Origin: Massilia eburnea
Lineage (GTDB): Bacteria > Pseudomonadota > Gammaproteobacteria > Burkholderiales > Burkholderiaceae_D
Reading direction: 5' to 3'
Assembly: GCF_009720745.1 (NCBI RefSeq)
Contig: NZ_WNKX01000017.1
Span: forward strand, 1-64,000
Length of the DNA: 64,000 nt
Each line of letters begins with the position of its first letter. Position 1 is the stretch's first letter. The translations under genes and the position numbers were made by a program. The notes under the pieces were generated by a model. The model saw only the letters and a program-made list of their open reading frames with translations. It did not search any database and was not told where the DNA came from. This document shows positions 51,504 to 61,065 of the stretch, one piece after another.

Positions 51504-52604
51504 TCAGGATGCCAGGGCGGCTGTCAGGCCGTCCAGCATGATTGCGTTTTCCTCGGGTGTACTGACCGTAATGCGCAGGCAGTTGGCCAGTACATTGTGC
51601 ATTCTACCCACATTTTTGATCAATACCTTGCGCTCCAACAGTTTGGAATGCACCTGGTCGGCGTTTGGTACACGAATGAGGATAAAGTTTGCGGCCGAGG
51701 GGAAAACGTTGACACCCGGCAATTTCGCCAGCTTGGCCGACAGCTCGCCGCGCTGTTGGCGCAGCAGGGCCGCCTGCTCATTCAGCACGTCGAGGTGGTC
51801 GAGGCAGAATTCGGCGGCGGCCTGGGTCAGGACGTTGACGTTGTAGGGTGGGCGGATCTTGTCGAATTGTTCCAGCAGGGCTGGCGCGCACGACATATAG
51901 CCAAGGCGGATGCCCGCCAGGCCAAGTTTCGACAGTGTGCGCATGACGATCAGGTTGGGGAATTCAGGCAGGCGGCCCATGAAGCTCTGTTGCGCGAACG
52001 GCTCATACGCTTCATCGACCACGCACAGGCCCTTGTCGCCCAGTGCATTGATCACTTTTTCGATATCGCCGGCATCGAACAGATTGCCGGTCGGGTTGTT
52101 CGGGTAGGCCAGGAAGACCAGGGCAGGCTGGTGCTGCCCGATCGCGGCCAGCATGGCGGGCAGGTCGAGCGTCAGGTCGGCCTTCAGCGGCACGCCGACG
52201 AAGTCCATTCCAGCGACCATGGCGGAGCGCTGGAACATCACGAAGGATGGCGCAGGCGCCATCATCACGGCGCGGCGGCCTTCGGCCGGCTGCAGCGCGC
52301 AGGCTTGGGCCATGATGGCAATCAGCTCGTCGGAGCCATTGCCCAGCATGACGTCGTAGCCTTGCGGCACGCCCAGCTTGGCGCGGATGCGCTGCTTGAT
52401 GGTGTCATAGCTGGCGACCGGGTAGCGGTTCAGCGCAACGCTGGCAATGCGATTCGCCAGTTCAAGATGCAGGTGGCTCGGCAGCACATAAGGGTTCTCC
52501 ATCGCATCCAGCTTCACAAACCCGCTGGCATCCGGCACATGGTAGATGTGGTCGGAACGCACATCCTGGCGGATCGTATTGGCGATAAGGCTGTCGAGGG
52601 ACAT
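51504..52604 (-). CDS. hisC: histidinol-phosphate aminotransferase
   Basis: About 366 residues, PLP-dependent fold type I. The PLP-binding lysine region is RTLSKLGLAGIRLGYM, and NPTGNLFD and DEAYEPF are the usual contacts. Start ATG 52604 places AGGAG about 9 bases upstream; ATG 52610, directly after the methyltransferase stop codon, is the alternative. It follows the DNA methyltransferase gene, which separates it from hisD. Confidence 0.94.
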   Translation of the reverse strand: MSLDSLIANTIRQDVRSDHIYHVPDASGFVKLDAMENPYVLPSHLHLELANRIASVALNRYPVASYDTIKQRIRAKLGVPQGYDVMLGNGSDELIAIMAQACALQPAEGRRAVMMAPAPSFVMFQRSAMVAGMDFVGVPLKADLTLDLPAMLAAIGQHQPALVFLAYPNNPTGNLFDAGDIEKVINALGDKGLCVVDEAYEPFAQQSFMGRLPEFPNLIVMRTLSKLGLAGIRLGYMSCAPALLEQFDKIRPPYNVNVLTQAAAEFCLDHLDVLNEQAALLRQQRGELSAKLAKLPGVNVFPSAANFILIRVPNADQVHSKLLERKVLIKNVGRMHNVLANCLRITVSTPEENAIMLDGLTAALAS

Positions 52605-52610
52605 CTGCAT

Positions 52611-53471
52611 TTACTCCTGTTCTAAAGCCTCGCTGGGCAAGGGCGTCGATTTCGCCCTGCGCCCCTTGCGCGGCGGAGGTGTCTGACCCTGCGGGTCAGA
52701 CAACGGTTTACCGGTTTCGGCAAGCGCTTCAAGACGCCTCCGAGCTATGTCGCAATACTCCGGATTCAACTCAAAGCCAACAAAATCCCGCCCGCAGCGA
52801 CGCGCGGCGACAGCGGTAGTCCCGCTGCCCATGAACAAATCCATCACCACGCCATCCGGCGGGCAGCTGGCCTTGACCATGCGTTCAATAATTTCCAATG
52901 GCTTTTGCGTCGGGTGATCAACCCGTTCCGCATGCTCCCGGTGCAAGCGCGATACGCTCCACAGGTCCTTGGGGTTGTAGCCCACTTCCAGCCATTTCGC
53001 GCCGACGAAAATCGAGCGCGAACGGGCCTTCTTGGTTTCGGCGTCGTACGGGATACGCACGGCGTCGAGGTCGAAGTAATAATCCTTGCGGCGCACGAAG
53101 AACCCAATGGTATCGTGCACCGACGAATAACTGCGGGTACTGCCGCCCATGGAAGGCACGCGGCGGTCCCAGATAATTTCATTCATCATCGTCATGCGCT
53201 TTTTCAGCATGACGAAGATCTCCGGCGAATAGCGCCAGGTCAGGAAGATGTACAGGCTCCCGTTCGGCTTCAGCTTGGGCAGGGCTGCGTCGATCCACGC
53301 TTCCGTCCATGCCAGGTAGTCGTCGACCGATTGCTGGTCGGACGCATTGCCGTAATCCTTGCCCAGGTTGTAGGGCGGATCGGTCAGGATCAGGTCAATA
53401 GAACCATCCGGGACGCGGGCCAGTCCGGCCAGCGCGTCCTCACAGAAGACCTGGTTCTTCCACGCGCTCAT
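52611..53471 (-). CDS. orphan adenine/cytosine-N4 DNA methyltransferase (beta-class order)
   Basis: 286 residues. Catalytic motif IV DPPYNLG at 31-37 precedes the AdoMet motif I FMGSGTTA (about 213-220), the beta-class order of N6-adenine/N4-cytosine methyltransferases such as YhdJ or CcrM. HPTQKPLE lies before motif I as usual. Start ATG 53471 overlaps the hisD stop by ATGA and the stop is next to the hisC start, so it is fully embedded in the operon. No restriction endonuclease gene is nearby. The C-terminal about 35 residues are basic; residues about 253-264 ([12 protein letters not shown]) are encoded by a half copy of the repeat element. Target sequence unknown. Confidence 0.9.
   Translation of the reverse strand: MSAWKNQVFCEDALAGLARVPDGSIDLILTDPPYNLGKDYGNASDQQSVDDYLAWTEAWIDAALPKLKPNGSLYIFLTWRYSPEIFVMLKKRMTMMNEIIWDRRVPSMGGSTRSYSSVHDTIGFFVRRKDYYFDLDAVRIPYDAETKKARSRSIFVGAKWLEVGYNPKDLWSVSRLHREHAERVDHPTQKPLEIIERMVKASCPPDGVVMDLFMGSGTTAVAARRCGRDFVGFELNPEYCDIARRRLEALAETGKPLSDPQGQTPPPRKGRRAKSTPLPSEALEQE
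52679..52717. repeat. half copy of the 170-bp element inside the methyltransferase gene
   Basis: GTCTGACCC-TGC-GGGTCAGAC (52681-52701), a perfect 9-bp-arm palindrome, is followed by AACGGTTTACCGGTTT. Read on the minus strand this is ACCGGTAAACC-N-TGTCTGACCC-GC-AGGGTCAGAC, which aligns with one arm of the elements at 8411 and 32174. Only one arm is present and it is in frame with the methyltransferase. Confidence 0.75.
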
Positions 53472-54772
53472 TTCAGGCGCAGCTCCGCGCTGCGGGCGTG
53501 GGCCTGCAAGCCTTCGCCGTAAGCCAGATCCGCCGCGATCTTGCCCAGCGTTTGCGCGCCGGCTTCGCTGACGTGGATCACCGAAGAGCGCTTCTGGAAG
53601 TCGTACACGCCCAGCGGCGACGAGAAGCGCGCCGTGCGCGAGGTCGGCAGCACATGGTTCGGGCCGCAGCAATAATCGCCCAGCGATTCGGACGAGAAGC
53701 GGCCCAGGAACATGGCGCCAGCGTGGCGGATCTGGTCGGCCCACTGCTGCGGGTTTTCGGCCGAGATCTCCAGGTGTTCGGCAGCGATGCTGTTGGCGAT
53801 GGCGCAGGCTTCGGCCATGTCGCGCACCTTCACCAAGGCGCCGCGGTCGCGCAGCGAGGTTTCGATGACAGCCTTGCGCGGCATGGTCGGCAGCAGCTTG
53901 GCGATGCTGGCTTCCACTTTCGCGATGTAGTCGGCGTCAGGACACAGCAGGATGGCTTGCGCCAGCTCGTCGTGCTCGGCTTGCGAGAACAGGTCCATCG
54001 CCACCCAGTCAGGATCGGTGGTGCCGTCGCAGATCACTAGGATCTCGGACGGGCCGGCGATCATGTCGATGCCGACCGTGCCGAACACGCGGCGTTTGGC
54101 CGAGGCCACATAGGCGTTGCCCGGGCCGACGATCTTGTCGACCGGCTGGATGGTTTCCGTGCCGTGCGCCAGCGCGGCCACGGCTTGCGCGCCGCCGATG
54201 CCGATCACGCGGGTCACGCCGGCAATCGCGGCGGCGGCCAGCACCATCTGGTTCTTCACGCCGTCCGGAGTCGGCACAACCATGATGATTTCTTCGACGC
54301 CCGCCACTTTCGCCGGCACGGCGTTCATCAACACCGACGATGGGTAGGCAGCCTTGCCGCCCGGAACGTAAATGCCCACGCGGTCCAGCGGCGTAATGCG
54401 CTGGCCGAGGATGGTGCCGTCGGCTTCGGTGTAGGTGAAGCCTTGCAGCTCCTGCTTCTGGCGCTCGTGGAAGGCGCGGATGCGGTCCGCAGCCGTTTGC
54501 AGCGCGCTGCGCTGTGCAGCGGGCAGTGCGGCCAGCGCAGCATCCATTTCGGCCTGGCCGATGTCGAAGTCGGCCATCGAGGAGGCCTCGGTGCGGTCGA
54601 AGCGGTTGGTGTATTCCAGCACCGCTTCGTCGCCGCGTGCGCGCACGTCGGCGATGATCTTCGCTACCGCGCCTTCGATAGCGTCGTCGGTTTCTGCTTC
54701 AAAAGCCAGCAACGCATCGAGCGTTTCCTGGAAGTCGTCTTGGGTGGAGTCGAGCTTGCGGATCATGGTCAT
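53468..54772 (-). CDS. hisD: histidinol dehydrogenase
   Basis: 434 residues. The zinc-dependent enzyme oxidises histidinol to histidine in two NAD-linked steps. [12 protein letters not shown] and [19 protein letters not shown] are diagnostic; the catalytic glutamate/histidine pair lies further on in AAEHLEI. Its start overlaps the hisG stop by one base (TAATG) and its stop overlaps the methyltransferase start. A second ATG two codons downstream is possible. Confidence 0.97.
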   Translation of the reverse strand: MTMIRKLDSTQDDFQETLDALLAFEAETDDAIEGAVAKIIADVRARGDEAVLEYTNRFDRTEASSMADFDIGQAEMDAALAALPAAQRSALQTAADRIRAFHERQKQELQGFTYTEADGTILGQRITPLDRVGIYVPGGKAAYPSSVLMNAVPAKVAGVEEIIMVVPTPDGVKNQMVLAAAAIAGVTRVIGIGGAQAVAALAHGTETIQPVDKIVGPGNAYVASAKRRVFGTVGIDMIAGPSEILVICDGTTDPDWVAMDLFSQAEHDELAQAILLCPDADYIAKVEASIAKLLPTMPRKAVIETSLRDRGALVKVRDMAEACAIANSIAAEHLEISAENPQQWADQIRHAGAMFLGRFSSESLGDYCCGPNHVLPTSRTARFSSPLGVYDFQKRSSVIHVSEAGAQTLGKIAADLAYGEGLQAHARSAELRLK

Positions 54773-55419
54773 TACGCCTTCGCGAGCGAGGCGCGTTCAA
54801 ATGCTTCGATAATCGGTTGCAGGCGGGCGCGCTTCATCTTCAGCGCGGCCTGGTTGACGACCAGGCGCGAAGAGATGTCCATGATCTCTTCCACTTCCAC
54901 CAGGTTGTTGGCACGCAGGGTGCTGCCCGTGGAGACCACGTCGACGATTGCGTCGGACAGGCCGACCAGCGGCGCCAATTCCATCGAGCCGTACAGCTTG
55001 ATCAGGTCGACGTGCACGCCCTTCTTGCCGAAGTGCTCGCGTGCGATCGAAGTGAACTTGGTCGCCACGCGCAGGCGCGCGCCCTGGCGCACGGCGGTCT
55101 CGTAATCGAAGCCGGCGCGGGTCGCCACCGACATGCGGCACTTGGCGATATGCAGGTCCACCGGCTGGTACAGGCCTTCGCCGCCGTGTTCCAGCAACAC
55201 ATCCTTGCCCGCCACGCCGAAGTCCGCCGCGCCATGCTGCACATAAGTCGGCACGTCGGATGCGCGCACGATCAGTACGCGAATGCCGGGGTCCGAGGTA
55301 GGCAGAATCAGCTTGCGGGAGGTTTCCGGATTTTCGAGGACTTTGATGCCGGCCGCCTCCAGCAGCGGCATCGTGTCTTCAAAGATCCGGCCTTTCGACA
55401 GGGCGAGGATGAGTTCCAT
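54772..55419 (-). CDS. hisG: ATP phosphoribosyltransferase, short form
   Basis: 215 residues. [20 protein letters not shown] and the PRPP-loop region [23 protein letters not shown] identify HisG, the first enzyme of histidine synthesis. The length corresponds to the short form, which lacks the regulatory domain and normally needs HisZ as partner; hisZ is not in this window. It lies 6 bp downstream of murA, the typical arrangement in betaproteobacteria. Confidence 0.96.
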   Translation of the reverse strand: MELILALSKGRIFEDTMPLLEAAGIKVLENPETSRKLILPTSDPGIRVLIVRASDVPTYVQHGAADFGVAGKDVLLEHGGEGLYQPVDLHIAKCRMSVATRAGFDYETAVRQGARLRVATKFTSIAREHFGKKGVHVDLIKLYGSMELAPLVGLSDAIVDVVSTGSTLRANNLVEVEEIMDISSRLVVNQAALKMKRARLQPIIEAFERASLAKA

Positions 55420-55425
55420 AACGAT

Positions 55426-56676
55426 TTACTTCACACGGGTGATATTGGCGCCAACGGCGGAAAGCTTGACTTCCATACGGTCATAGCCGCGGTCCAGGTG
55501 GTAGATGCGGTCGACCAGGGTTTCGCCCTTGGCAGCCAGGCCGGCGATGACCAGCGAGGCGGATGCGCGCAGGTCGGTCGCCATCACAGGCGCGCCGATC
55601 AGCTGCTCGACGCCGTCGATATAAGCGGTGTTGCCATCGATCGAAATCTTGGCGCCCAGGCGGTTCATTTCCTGCACGTGCATGAAGCGGTTTTCGAAAA
55701 TCGTTTCGGTCACGCGGCTGCCGCCGCTGGCGATCAGGTTCACGGCCATGAACTGCGCCTGCATATCGGTCGGGAAGCCAGGATATTCGGTGGTACGGAA
55801 GGTGACCGGCTTCGGACGCTGGTCCATCTGCGCGCGGATCCAGTTGTCGCCCACGGTCAGCTCCACGCCCATCTCGCGCAGCTTGTCCAGCGCCACGTCG
55901 AAGATGTCGGTGCGCGTATTGCGGATGGTGATGTCGCCGCCCGCAGCCGCCACTGCGCACAGGAAGGTCGCCGCTTCAATGCGGTCGGAGATCACGTCGT
56001 GCTTGGCGCCGTGCAGTTCGGCCACGCCCTGGATCACCAGGCGGTCGGTGCCGATGCCTTCGATCTTCGCGCCCATGGCCACCAGCAGGTGGGCCAGGTC
56101 GGTCACTTCCGGCTCGCGCGCGGCGTTTTCCAGGACGGTTTCGCCTTCGGCCAGAACCGCCGCCATCAGCAGGTTCTCGGTGCCGGTCACGGTGATCATG
56201 TCGGTCACGATGCGGGCGCCCTTCAGCTTCTTGCACTTGGCGTAGATATAGCCGCCGTCGATGGTGATTTCGGCGCCCATCGCCTGCAAGCCCTTGATGT
56301 GCTGGTCGACCGGGCGCGAACCGATGGCGCAGCCGCCCGGCAGCGAAACCTTGGCTTCGCCGAAGCGCGCCAGCAGCGGGCCCAGTACCAGGATCGATGC
56401 GCGCATGGTCTTCACCAACTCATACGGCGCTTCGTATTTGTCGATCTTCGAGCCGTTCAGCGTGACTTTTTCGCCGTCCTGCTCAACCGACAAGCCGGTC
56501 TGGCGCAGCAGCTTGAGCATGGTGGCCACATCGTGCAGCAGCGGCACATTGGTCAGTTCCAGGTCGCCCGCGGTCAGCAGGCCCGCACATAGGATAGGCA
56601 GGGCAGCGTTCTTGGCGCCGGAAATCTTGATGTCGCCGACCAGGCGCTTGCCGCCGGTGATGAGCAGTTTGTCCAT
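55426..56676 (-). CDS. murA: UDP-N-acetylglucosamine 1-carboxyvinyltransferase
   Basis: 416 residues. MurA transfers enolpyruvate to UDP-GlcNAc, the first committed step of peptidoglycan synthesis. The active-site cysteine is in [15 protein letters not shown] and the [13 protein letters not shown] loop is at the N-terminus. Length normal (419 in E. coli). It sits between ibaG and hisG, 9 and 6 bp away, so it is co-transcribed with both. Confidence 0.97.
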   Translation of the reverse strand: MDKLLITGGKRLVGDIKISGAKNAALPILCAGLLTAGDLELTNVPLLHDVATMLKLLRQTGLSVEQDGEKVTLNGSKIDKYEAPYELVKTMRASILVLGPLLARFGEAKVSLPGGCAIGSRPVDQHIKGLQAMGAEITIDGGYIYAKCKKLKGARIVTDMITVTGTENLLMAAVLAEGETVLENAAREPEVTDLAHLLVAMGAKIEGIGTDRLVIQGVAELHGAKHDVISDRIEAATFLCAVAAAGGDITIRNTRTDIFDVALDKLREMGVELTVGDNWIRAQMDQRPKPVTFRTTEYPGFPTDMQAQFMAVNLIASGGSRVTETIFENRFMHVQEMNRLGAKISIDGNTAYIDGVEQLIGAPVMATDLRASASLVIAGLAAKGETLVDRIYHLDRGYDRMEVKLSAVGANITRVK

Positions 56677-56685
56677 GTTCTGTTC

Positions 56686-56922
56686 TTATCCTTGGAATTC
56701 TTCTGGGGTCAGGGTTTTCATCGACAGCGCGTGGATCTCTTCACGCATGCGGTCGCCCAGCGCGGCATATACCAGCTGGTGGCGCTGGATCAGGCGCTTG
56801 CCGGCGAAGGCAGGCGACACGATCACGGCCTGGAAGTGCTGGCCGTCGCCCTCCACTTGCAGGTGGGTGCATTCAAGGCCGGCAGCGATATAGCTGTGGA
56901 TTGCTTCTGGAGTTGTGGTCAC
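56686..56922 (-). CDS. ibaG: BolA family protein (IbaG-like)
   Basis: A 78-residue BolA-fold protein. VEGDGQHFQAVIVSPAF and KRLIQRHQLVYAALGDRMRE contain the conserved histidine used with monothiol glutaredoxins for [2Fe-2S] cluster binding, and the ALSMKTLTPEEF end is typical of IbaG next to murA. It lies 18 bp after the ABC permease gene and 9 bp before murA. Confidence 0.9.
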   Translation of the reverse strand: MTTTPEAIHSYIAAGLECTHLQVEGDGQHFQAVIVSPAFAGKRLIQRHQLVYAALGDRMREEIHALSMKTLTPEEFQG

Positions 56923-56940
56923 TTTGAAATCCTCAATAAA

Positions 56941-57702
56941 TCAGTGGCGCAAGCGGTAGCCGCTGCGCAGGAGTTTGATAGCGAGCAGCGCCAGCACCAC
57001 CAGGAAGGCGGAGACGATGGCGACGCTGATCCATGGGTTCACGTCGGACTGCCCGAAGAAGCCGTAGCGGAAGCCGTCGATCATGTAGAAGAACGGGTTC
57101 GCATGCGATACGGCCAGCCAGAATGGCGGCAGCGAATGGATCGAATAGAACACGCCGGCCAGGAAGGTCAGCGGCACGATCAGGAAATTCTGGAAGGCGG
57201 CCAGCTGGTCGAATTTTTCAGCCCAGATGCCGGCGATCAGGCCCATGGTACCCAGGATGGCGGCGCCCAGCAGGGCAAAGACCAGGATCCAGAGCGGCGC
57301 CGTGAAGCTCAGGTGTGCGAACCATGCGGTAATCGCGAACACGCCGAAGCCCACCGTAATGCCGCGCACCATCGAGGCCAGCACATAGGCGGAGAAGATC
57401 TCCCAGTGCGACAAAGGCGTGAGCAGCACGAACACCAGGTTGCCGGTGATCTTGGACTGGATCAGGGAAGAAGACGAGTTGGCGAACGAATTCTGCAACA
57501 CGCTCATCATCACCAGGCCCGGGATCAGGAAGGCGGTGTAGGTGACACCAGGATAAACCTCGACGCGGCCCGACAGCACGTGCCCGAAAATCAGCAGGTA
57601 CAGCATGGCGGTCAGGATAGGGGCGGCGATGGTCTGCGTGGCGACCTTGTAGAAGCGCAGCGTCTCTTTGTAGACCAGGGTGCGGAAGCCGGTGGTGATC
57701 AT
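56941..57702 (-). CDS. ABC-2 type transporter permease (YadH-like)
   Basis: A 253-residue membrane protein with six predicted helices. FANSSSSLIQSKITGNLVFVL and FLIVPLTFLAGVFYSI, with the HSLPPFW loop, are standard ABC-2 exporter features. The start is ATG 57702, overlapping the ATPase stop by 4 bp. The longer upstream frame is a shadow. The pair YadG/YadH-like is part of the conserved mla-murA region in betaproteobacteria; the substrate is unknown, perhaps an envelope component. Confidence 0.9.
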   Translation of the reverse strand: MITTGFRTLVYKETLRFYKVATQTIAAPILTAMLYLLIFGHVLSGRVEVYPGVTYTAFLIPGLVMMSVLQNSFANSSSSLIQSKITGNLVFVLLTPLSHWEIFSAYVLASMVRGITVGFGVFAITAWFAHLSFTAPLWILVFALLGAAILGTMGLIAGIWAEKFDQLAAFQNFLIVPLTFLAGVFYSIHSLPPFWLAVSHANPFFYMIDGFRYGFFGQSDVNPWISVAIVSAFLVVLALLAIKLLRSGYRLRH

Positions 57703-58604
57703 ACGATGTTCTCGTCCATGATTTGCAGGAAGATGTCTTCCAGGTCGGCCTGCTGCAGCTGCATCTCGTCGATGCTGATGCCGCCCTGGCGCAGGCGCGC
57801 GAGGATGCCTTCCACTTCGGCGTAATCGTTGATGCGCAGGCTGTATTTGTTGTCTTCCGGCGGATGATTCAGCAGCGGTACCAGTTCTTCCGGCAGCGTG
57901 TTGTGCGGCAGGTGCAGCACCAGCTGCGAACCGGAGATGCGGCGGATCAGCTGCGACATGGTGTCCAGCGCCACCACCTTGCCCAGCTTGAGCATGGCGA
58001 CGCGCTTGCACATGGCCTGTGCTTCTTCCAGGTAGTGCGTCGTCAGCACGATGGTGTGGCCTTCGCGGTTCAGGCGCGTGATGAACTGCCACAGGGTCTG
58101 GCGCAGTTCCACGTCGACGCCGGCGGTCGGTTCGTCCAGCACGATGACGGGCGGCTTGTGCACCAGCGCCTGCGCGACCAGCACGCGGCGCTTCATGCCG
58201 CCGGACAGGGCGCGCATATTGGTGTCGGCCTTGTTGGCCAGGCCCAGCTCCTCCATCACCTCGTCGATCCACTTGTCGTTGTTGCCCAGGCCGAAGTAAC
58301 CGGACTGCAAGCGCAGCGTCTCGCGCACCGTGAAGAATGGATCGAACACCAGTTCCTGCGGCACCACGCCCAGCTTGCGCCGCGCGGCGCGGAAATCCGA
58401 CACCACGTCGTGGCCGTGGATCTTCACGCCGCCGGCATCGGCGCGGATCAAGCCGGCGATGATGGAGATCAAAGTGGTCTTGCCCGCACCGTTCGGACCC
58501 AGCAAGCCAAAGAACTCGCCTTCCTCGATCTTCAAGGACACGCCGCCAAGCGCCTGCAGCGCCTTGTAGCGCTTCTGGACGTTGCTGATTTCGATTGCTG
58601 TCAT
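57699..58604 (-). CDS. ABC transporter ATP-binding protein (YadG-like)
   Basis: 301 residues. Walker A GPNGAGKT, signature LSGGMKRR and Walker B VIVLDEPTAGVD are intact. A C-terminal extension of about 80 residues follows, as in exporter ATPases of this type. The start is ATG 58604 (MTAIEISNVQKRYKALQ). It is coupled with the permease gene and separated from mlaB by a 167-bp gap that contains two hairpins, so an internal promoter or partial termination is possible. Confidence 0.92.
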   Translation of the reverse strand: MTAIEISNVQKRYKALQALGGVSLKIEEGEFFGLLGPNGAGKTTLISIIAGLIRADAGGVKIHGHDVVSDFRAARRKLGVVPQELVFDPFFTVRETLRLQSGYFGLGNNDKWIDEVMEELGLANKADTNMRALSGGMKRRVLVAQALVHKPPVIVLDEPTAGVDVELRQTLWQFITRLNREGHTIVLTTHYLEEAQAMCKRVAMLKLGKVVALDTMSQLIRRISGSQLVLHLPHNTLPEELVPLLNHPPEDNKYSLRINDYAEVEGILARLRQGGISIDEMQLQQADLEDIFLQIMDENIV

Positions 58605-58695
58605 GCTTACTTGTATAGATAACTGGGACAACGATGACCGTTGTAAAGGCGCGCGCTCAACAGGCGCGGTAGACGGTCAATTATATTGGAAATTT

Positions 58696-58743
58696 GGCTC
58701 AGGCTCGCTGAGCCGGCAATTTCGGCGTCAGGTACTGACACCG
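58696..58743 (-). promoter_or_regulatory. two hairpins in the mlaB-ABC transporter gap
   Basis: GGCTCAG/CTGAGCC (58696-58714) and a nine-base stem with one mismatch (CGGCGTCAG/CTGACACCG, 58723-58743). No T-run follows directly on the minus strand, so they may regulate partial readthrough rather than stop transcription. This is the only gap over 80 bp in the 24-gene block. Confidence 0.4.
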
Positions 58744-58771
58744 CTGATTGCGAAGGGGGCTAGGGCGGGGG

Positions 58772-59068
58772 TCAATGATGATGCAGATCGGCGGGCGACA
58801 CGAGCGTGCACACACCGTAGAGCTTGGTCAAGCTCAGGAGAGGCTTGGGAATATTGCGCAATTCCAGTTTGATGCCGTTCTGTTGGGCGGCGCGCTGCCA
58901 TGCCAGCATGACTGACACGGCAGCGGAATCCACGGCTTCCACCTGGCCCAGGTCGAACACGGTCTGGCCCGCGCGCAGCGCAGCCAGGCCCTGTGCCAGC
59001 GCTTCCGTGGCGTTGGCCACGGTCAGCGACTTCAGGGACAGTTGATTGGAAACAGTGGTATCAGGCAT
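58772..59068 (-). CDS. mlaB: MlaB, STAS-domain component of the phospholipid transport complex
   Basis: 98 residues with a STAS fold. The family-typical phrase VEAVDSAAVSVMLAWQRAA contains the conserved serine region. MlaB stabilises the MlaF ATPase in the MlaFEDB complex of the inner membrane. It is 3 bp downstream of mlaC; in E. coli mlaB follows mlaC likewise. Confidence 0.9.
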   Translation of the reverse strand: MPDTTVSNQLSLKSLTVANATEALAQGLAALRAGQTVFDLGQVEAVDSAAVSVMLAWQRAAQQNGIKLELRNIPKPLLSLTKLYGVCTLVSPADLHHH

Positions 59069-59071
59069 TTT

Positions 59072-59719
59072 TTATTTACCAGCGGTCTTCAGCGGCTTGG
59101 AAGCCAGCTTCTTGTTCTTCTCGGACAGGGTCTTGATCAGGCCGTCGATGCCGCCCTTCGAGATTTCCGAAGCGAAGGTGCCTTTGTAGGCTTCCACCAG
59201 CCAAGCGCCGAGCACGTTGATGTCATAGATCTTCCAGCCGGCATCGGTCTTGGCGACGCGGTAGTTCAGCTGGATTGGCTCGCCGCGCTGCTGGTTCACC
59301 TGGGAACGCACTTCCACGTCGGTATCGCCCGGCGAAGAACGCATAGGCTTGAACTCAACAGTCTGGTCTTTCACCTGGGACAGGGCGCCCGAGTAGGTGA
59401 AGATCAGCAGGGTACGGAATTCGGTGGACAGCTGCTTTTGCTGCTCCGGGGTAGCGTCGCGCCAGTAGCGGCCGGCTGCCAGGGAAGTCATTTTCTGGAA
59501 GTCGACGTAAGGCAGGATCTTGGTTTCCACCAGGTCCATGACCTTCTTCTGGTTGCCAGCCTGGATGTCCTTGTCATTCTTGGCGGTATCCAGCACTTCG
59601 GTGCTGATACGCTTGACCAGCGCGTCAGGGGTTTCGTTAGCAGCAGGCGCAGGGGCAGCCAGCGCACTGGTGGCGAAGGCTACGGTTGCGACGGCGATCA
59701 GTTGTTTGATCAGTTTCAT
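59072..59719 (-). CDS. mlaC: MlaC, periplasmic phospholipid shuttle
   Basis: 215 residues with a signal peptide (TSALAAPAP, cut probably after ALA). The rest fits Ttg2D/MlaC: PDALVKRISTEVL at the start and a DINVLGAWLVEAYKGTFASEI region in the second half. It carries phospholipids between MlaA at the outer membrane and MlaD at the inner membrane. It lies between mlaA and mlaB. Confidence 0.94.
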   Translation of the reverse strand: MKLIKQLIAVATVAFATSALAAPAPAANETPDALVKRISTEVLDTAKNDKDIQAGNQKKVMDLVETKILPYVDFQKMTSLAAGRYWRDATPEQQKQLSTEFRTLLIFTYSGALSQVKDQTVEFKPMRSSPGDTDVEVRSQVNQQRGEPIQLNYRVAKTDAGWKIYDINVLGAWLVEAYKGTFASEISKGGIDGLIKTLSEKNKKLASKPLKTAGK

Positions 59720-59751
59720 TGTTCTTTACCTATGTAGGGTTGTGTTCCGGA

Positions 59752-60528
59752 TCACAGGCTGGGTTTCTTTTCAGCCGGTTCCGGGATTATAGCTTGAGGC
59801 TGCTGTGCAGCGTCGTCCTGCTGCTCTGCCTTCTTCTGCTTGCCCTTTGGACCGTCTTCACCATCGTAAACCTGGCTGTTACGGCGCTGCATATAACCGT
59901 CGCGGATGAATTCGTAACGATCGAGGGCGGCATCTTCCAGCAGCGTGGACGCGTCCAGCAGAGCTGCGCGCTGGTCCACAACACGAACAACGGTGCCGAC
60001 GTTACGCACGTTGACAGGATCTTTGTACTGCCATGGATCGGCGGTGATATCCACCGGCAGGGCGGCGGTGTCGCGCACCGTCGACGGGCCCAGCAGCGGC
60101 AGCATCAGGTAAGGGCCGGACGGCACGCCCCAGGAACCCAGAGTCTGGCCGAAATCTTCTTTATGTTTTTGCAAACCTGCTTCGGAAGCAATATCAAGCA
60201 CACCCAGCAGACCGAAGGTTGAGTTCAGCGCCACGCGCATGACGTCCGACATGCCATCGCCAACCTTGCCTTGCATCAAGTTGTTGGCGGCGGTCCAGAC
60301 GTCGGCCAGGTTGCCGAAGAAGTTGTTGACGCCGGTCTGGAAGAAGCCCGGGGTCACGTTCTTGTAGACGGTGGCGGTCGGCTTCAGTGCGTACTCGTCC
60401 ACCTTGTCGTTGAAGTCGAAGACGGCGCGGTTATAGCTTTCGTACGGGTCGCGCGGGTTCGGACCGGCACAGCCGGCCAAGGTGACGGTCGCTGCAACTG
60501 CGAGGGTCAGTTGACGGAATTTGCTCAT
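59752..60528 (-). CDS. mlaA: MlaA (VacJ) lipoprotein
   Basis: 258 residues. A lipobox TLAGC gives cleavage before Cys19. The VacJ domain is evident in NRAVFDFNDKVDEYALKP, GVNNFFGNLADVW and LPLLGPSTVRD. MlaA removes phospholipids from the outer leaflet of the outer membrane. A low-complexity Lys/Gln/Ala-rich tail follows. It overlaps mlaD by ATGA and is placed inside the mla operon, unlike in E. coli. Confidence 0.94.
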   Translation of the reverse strand: MSKFRQLTLAVAATVTLAGCAGPNPRDPYESYNRAVFDFNDKVDEYALKPTATVYKNVTPGFFQTGVNNFFGNLADVWTAANNLMQGKVGDGMSDVMRVALNSTFGLLGVLDIASEAGLQKHKEDFGQTLGSWGVPSGPYLMLPLLGPSTVRDTAALPVDITADPWQYKDPVNVRNVGTVVRVVDQRAALLDASTLLEDAALDRYEFIRDGYMQRRNSQVYDGEDGPKGKQKKAEQQDDAAQQPQAIIPEPAEKKPSL

Positions 60529-60995
60529 TTGGAGTCCTTTCCTTCTGCCGCCTTGCTATAGATGAACTGGTTGATCAGGTCTTCCAATACGGTTGCGGAC
60601 TGGGTGCGGGCGATCTTGTCGCCTGCCACCAGGTTCTTGTCGTCGCCGCCGGCTTCGATGCCGACATACTGTTCGCCCAGCAGGCCGGCGGTCAGGATCT
60701 TGGCCGAGCTGTCTTTCGGGAACTTGAAGCCTTCGTCCATGTCCAGCGTCACCACGGCTTTATACACCTTGTCGTCGAAACCGATCGATGCCACACGGCC
60801 GACCACCACGCCGGATGCCTTGACGGCAGCCTGGGTACGCAGCGAACCGATATTGTCGAAGCGCGCCGAAACCTGGTAGGTCTTGCTGAAACCGATCGAG
60901 CCCATATTGCCGGCCTTGAGCGCCAGGAACATCAGCGCAGCAGCGCCCATAACGATGAAGAGGCCAACCCAAACGTCTAAAGATTTACGTTGCAT
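60525..60995 (-). CDS. mlaD: MlaD, MCE-domain substrate-binding subunit
   Basis: About 156 residues. One N-terminal membrane helix (LDVWVGLFIVMGAAALMFLAL) and a single MCE domain (FSKTYQVSARFDNIGSL; GVVVGRVASIGFDD; GLLGEQYVGIEAGG). It forms the hexameric ring of the MlaFEDB complex. The start is ATG 60995 with AAAGGAA upstream; the longer upstream frame was rejected. It is 70 bp downstream of mlaE. Confidence 0.94.
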   Translation of the reverse strand: MQRKSLDVWVGLFIVMGAAALMFLALKAGNMGSIGFSKTYQVSARFDNIGSLRTQAAVKASGVVVGRVASIGFDDKVYKAVVTLDMDEGFKFPKDSSAKILTAGLLGEQYVGIEAGGDDKNLVAGDKIARTQSATVLEDLINQFIYSKAAEGKDSK

Positions 60996-61065
60996 ATTTA
61001 TTCCTTTATTAGCGGTGCCAGGAGCCGACACGCTGCGCATGTCAGTCCCTGGCGCCGGTAAGTTA

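Noticed and set aside
52611-53744. A 377-residue methyltransferase with an extended N-terminus
   Set aside because: The extension is the antisense-frame shadow of hisD; the ATG at 53471 overlaps the hisD stop by ATGA and begins just before motif IV.
54700-56700. A histidine-operon leader peptide or attenuator
   Set aside because: hisG follows murA by 6 bp, leaving no room for a leader with a run of His codons; none was found upstream of the block either.
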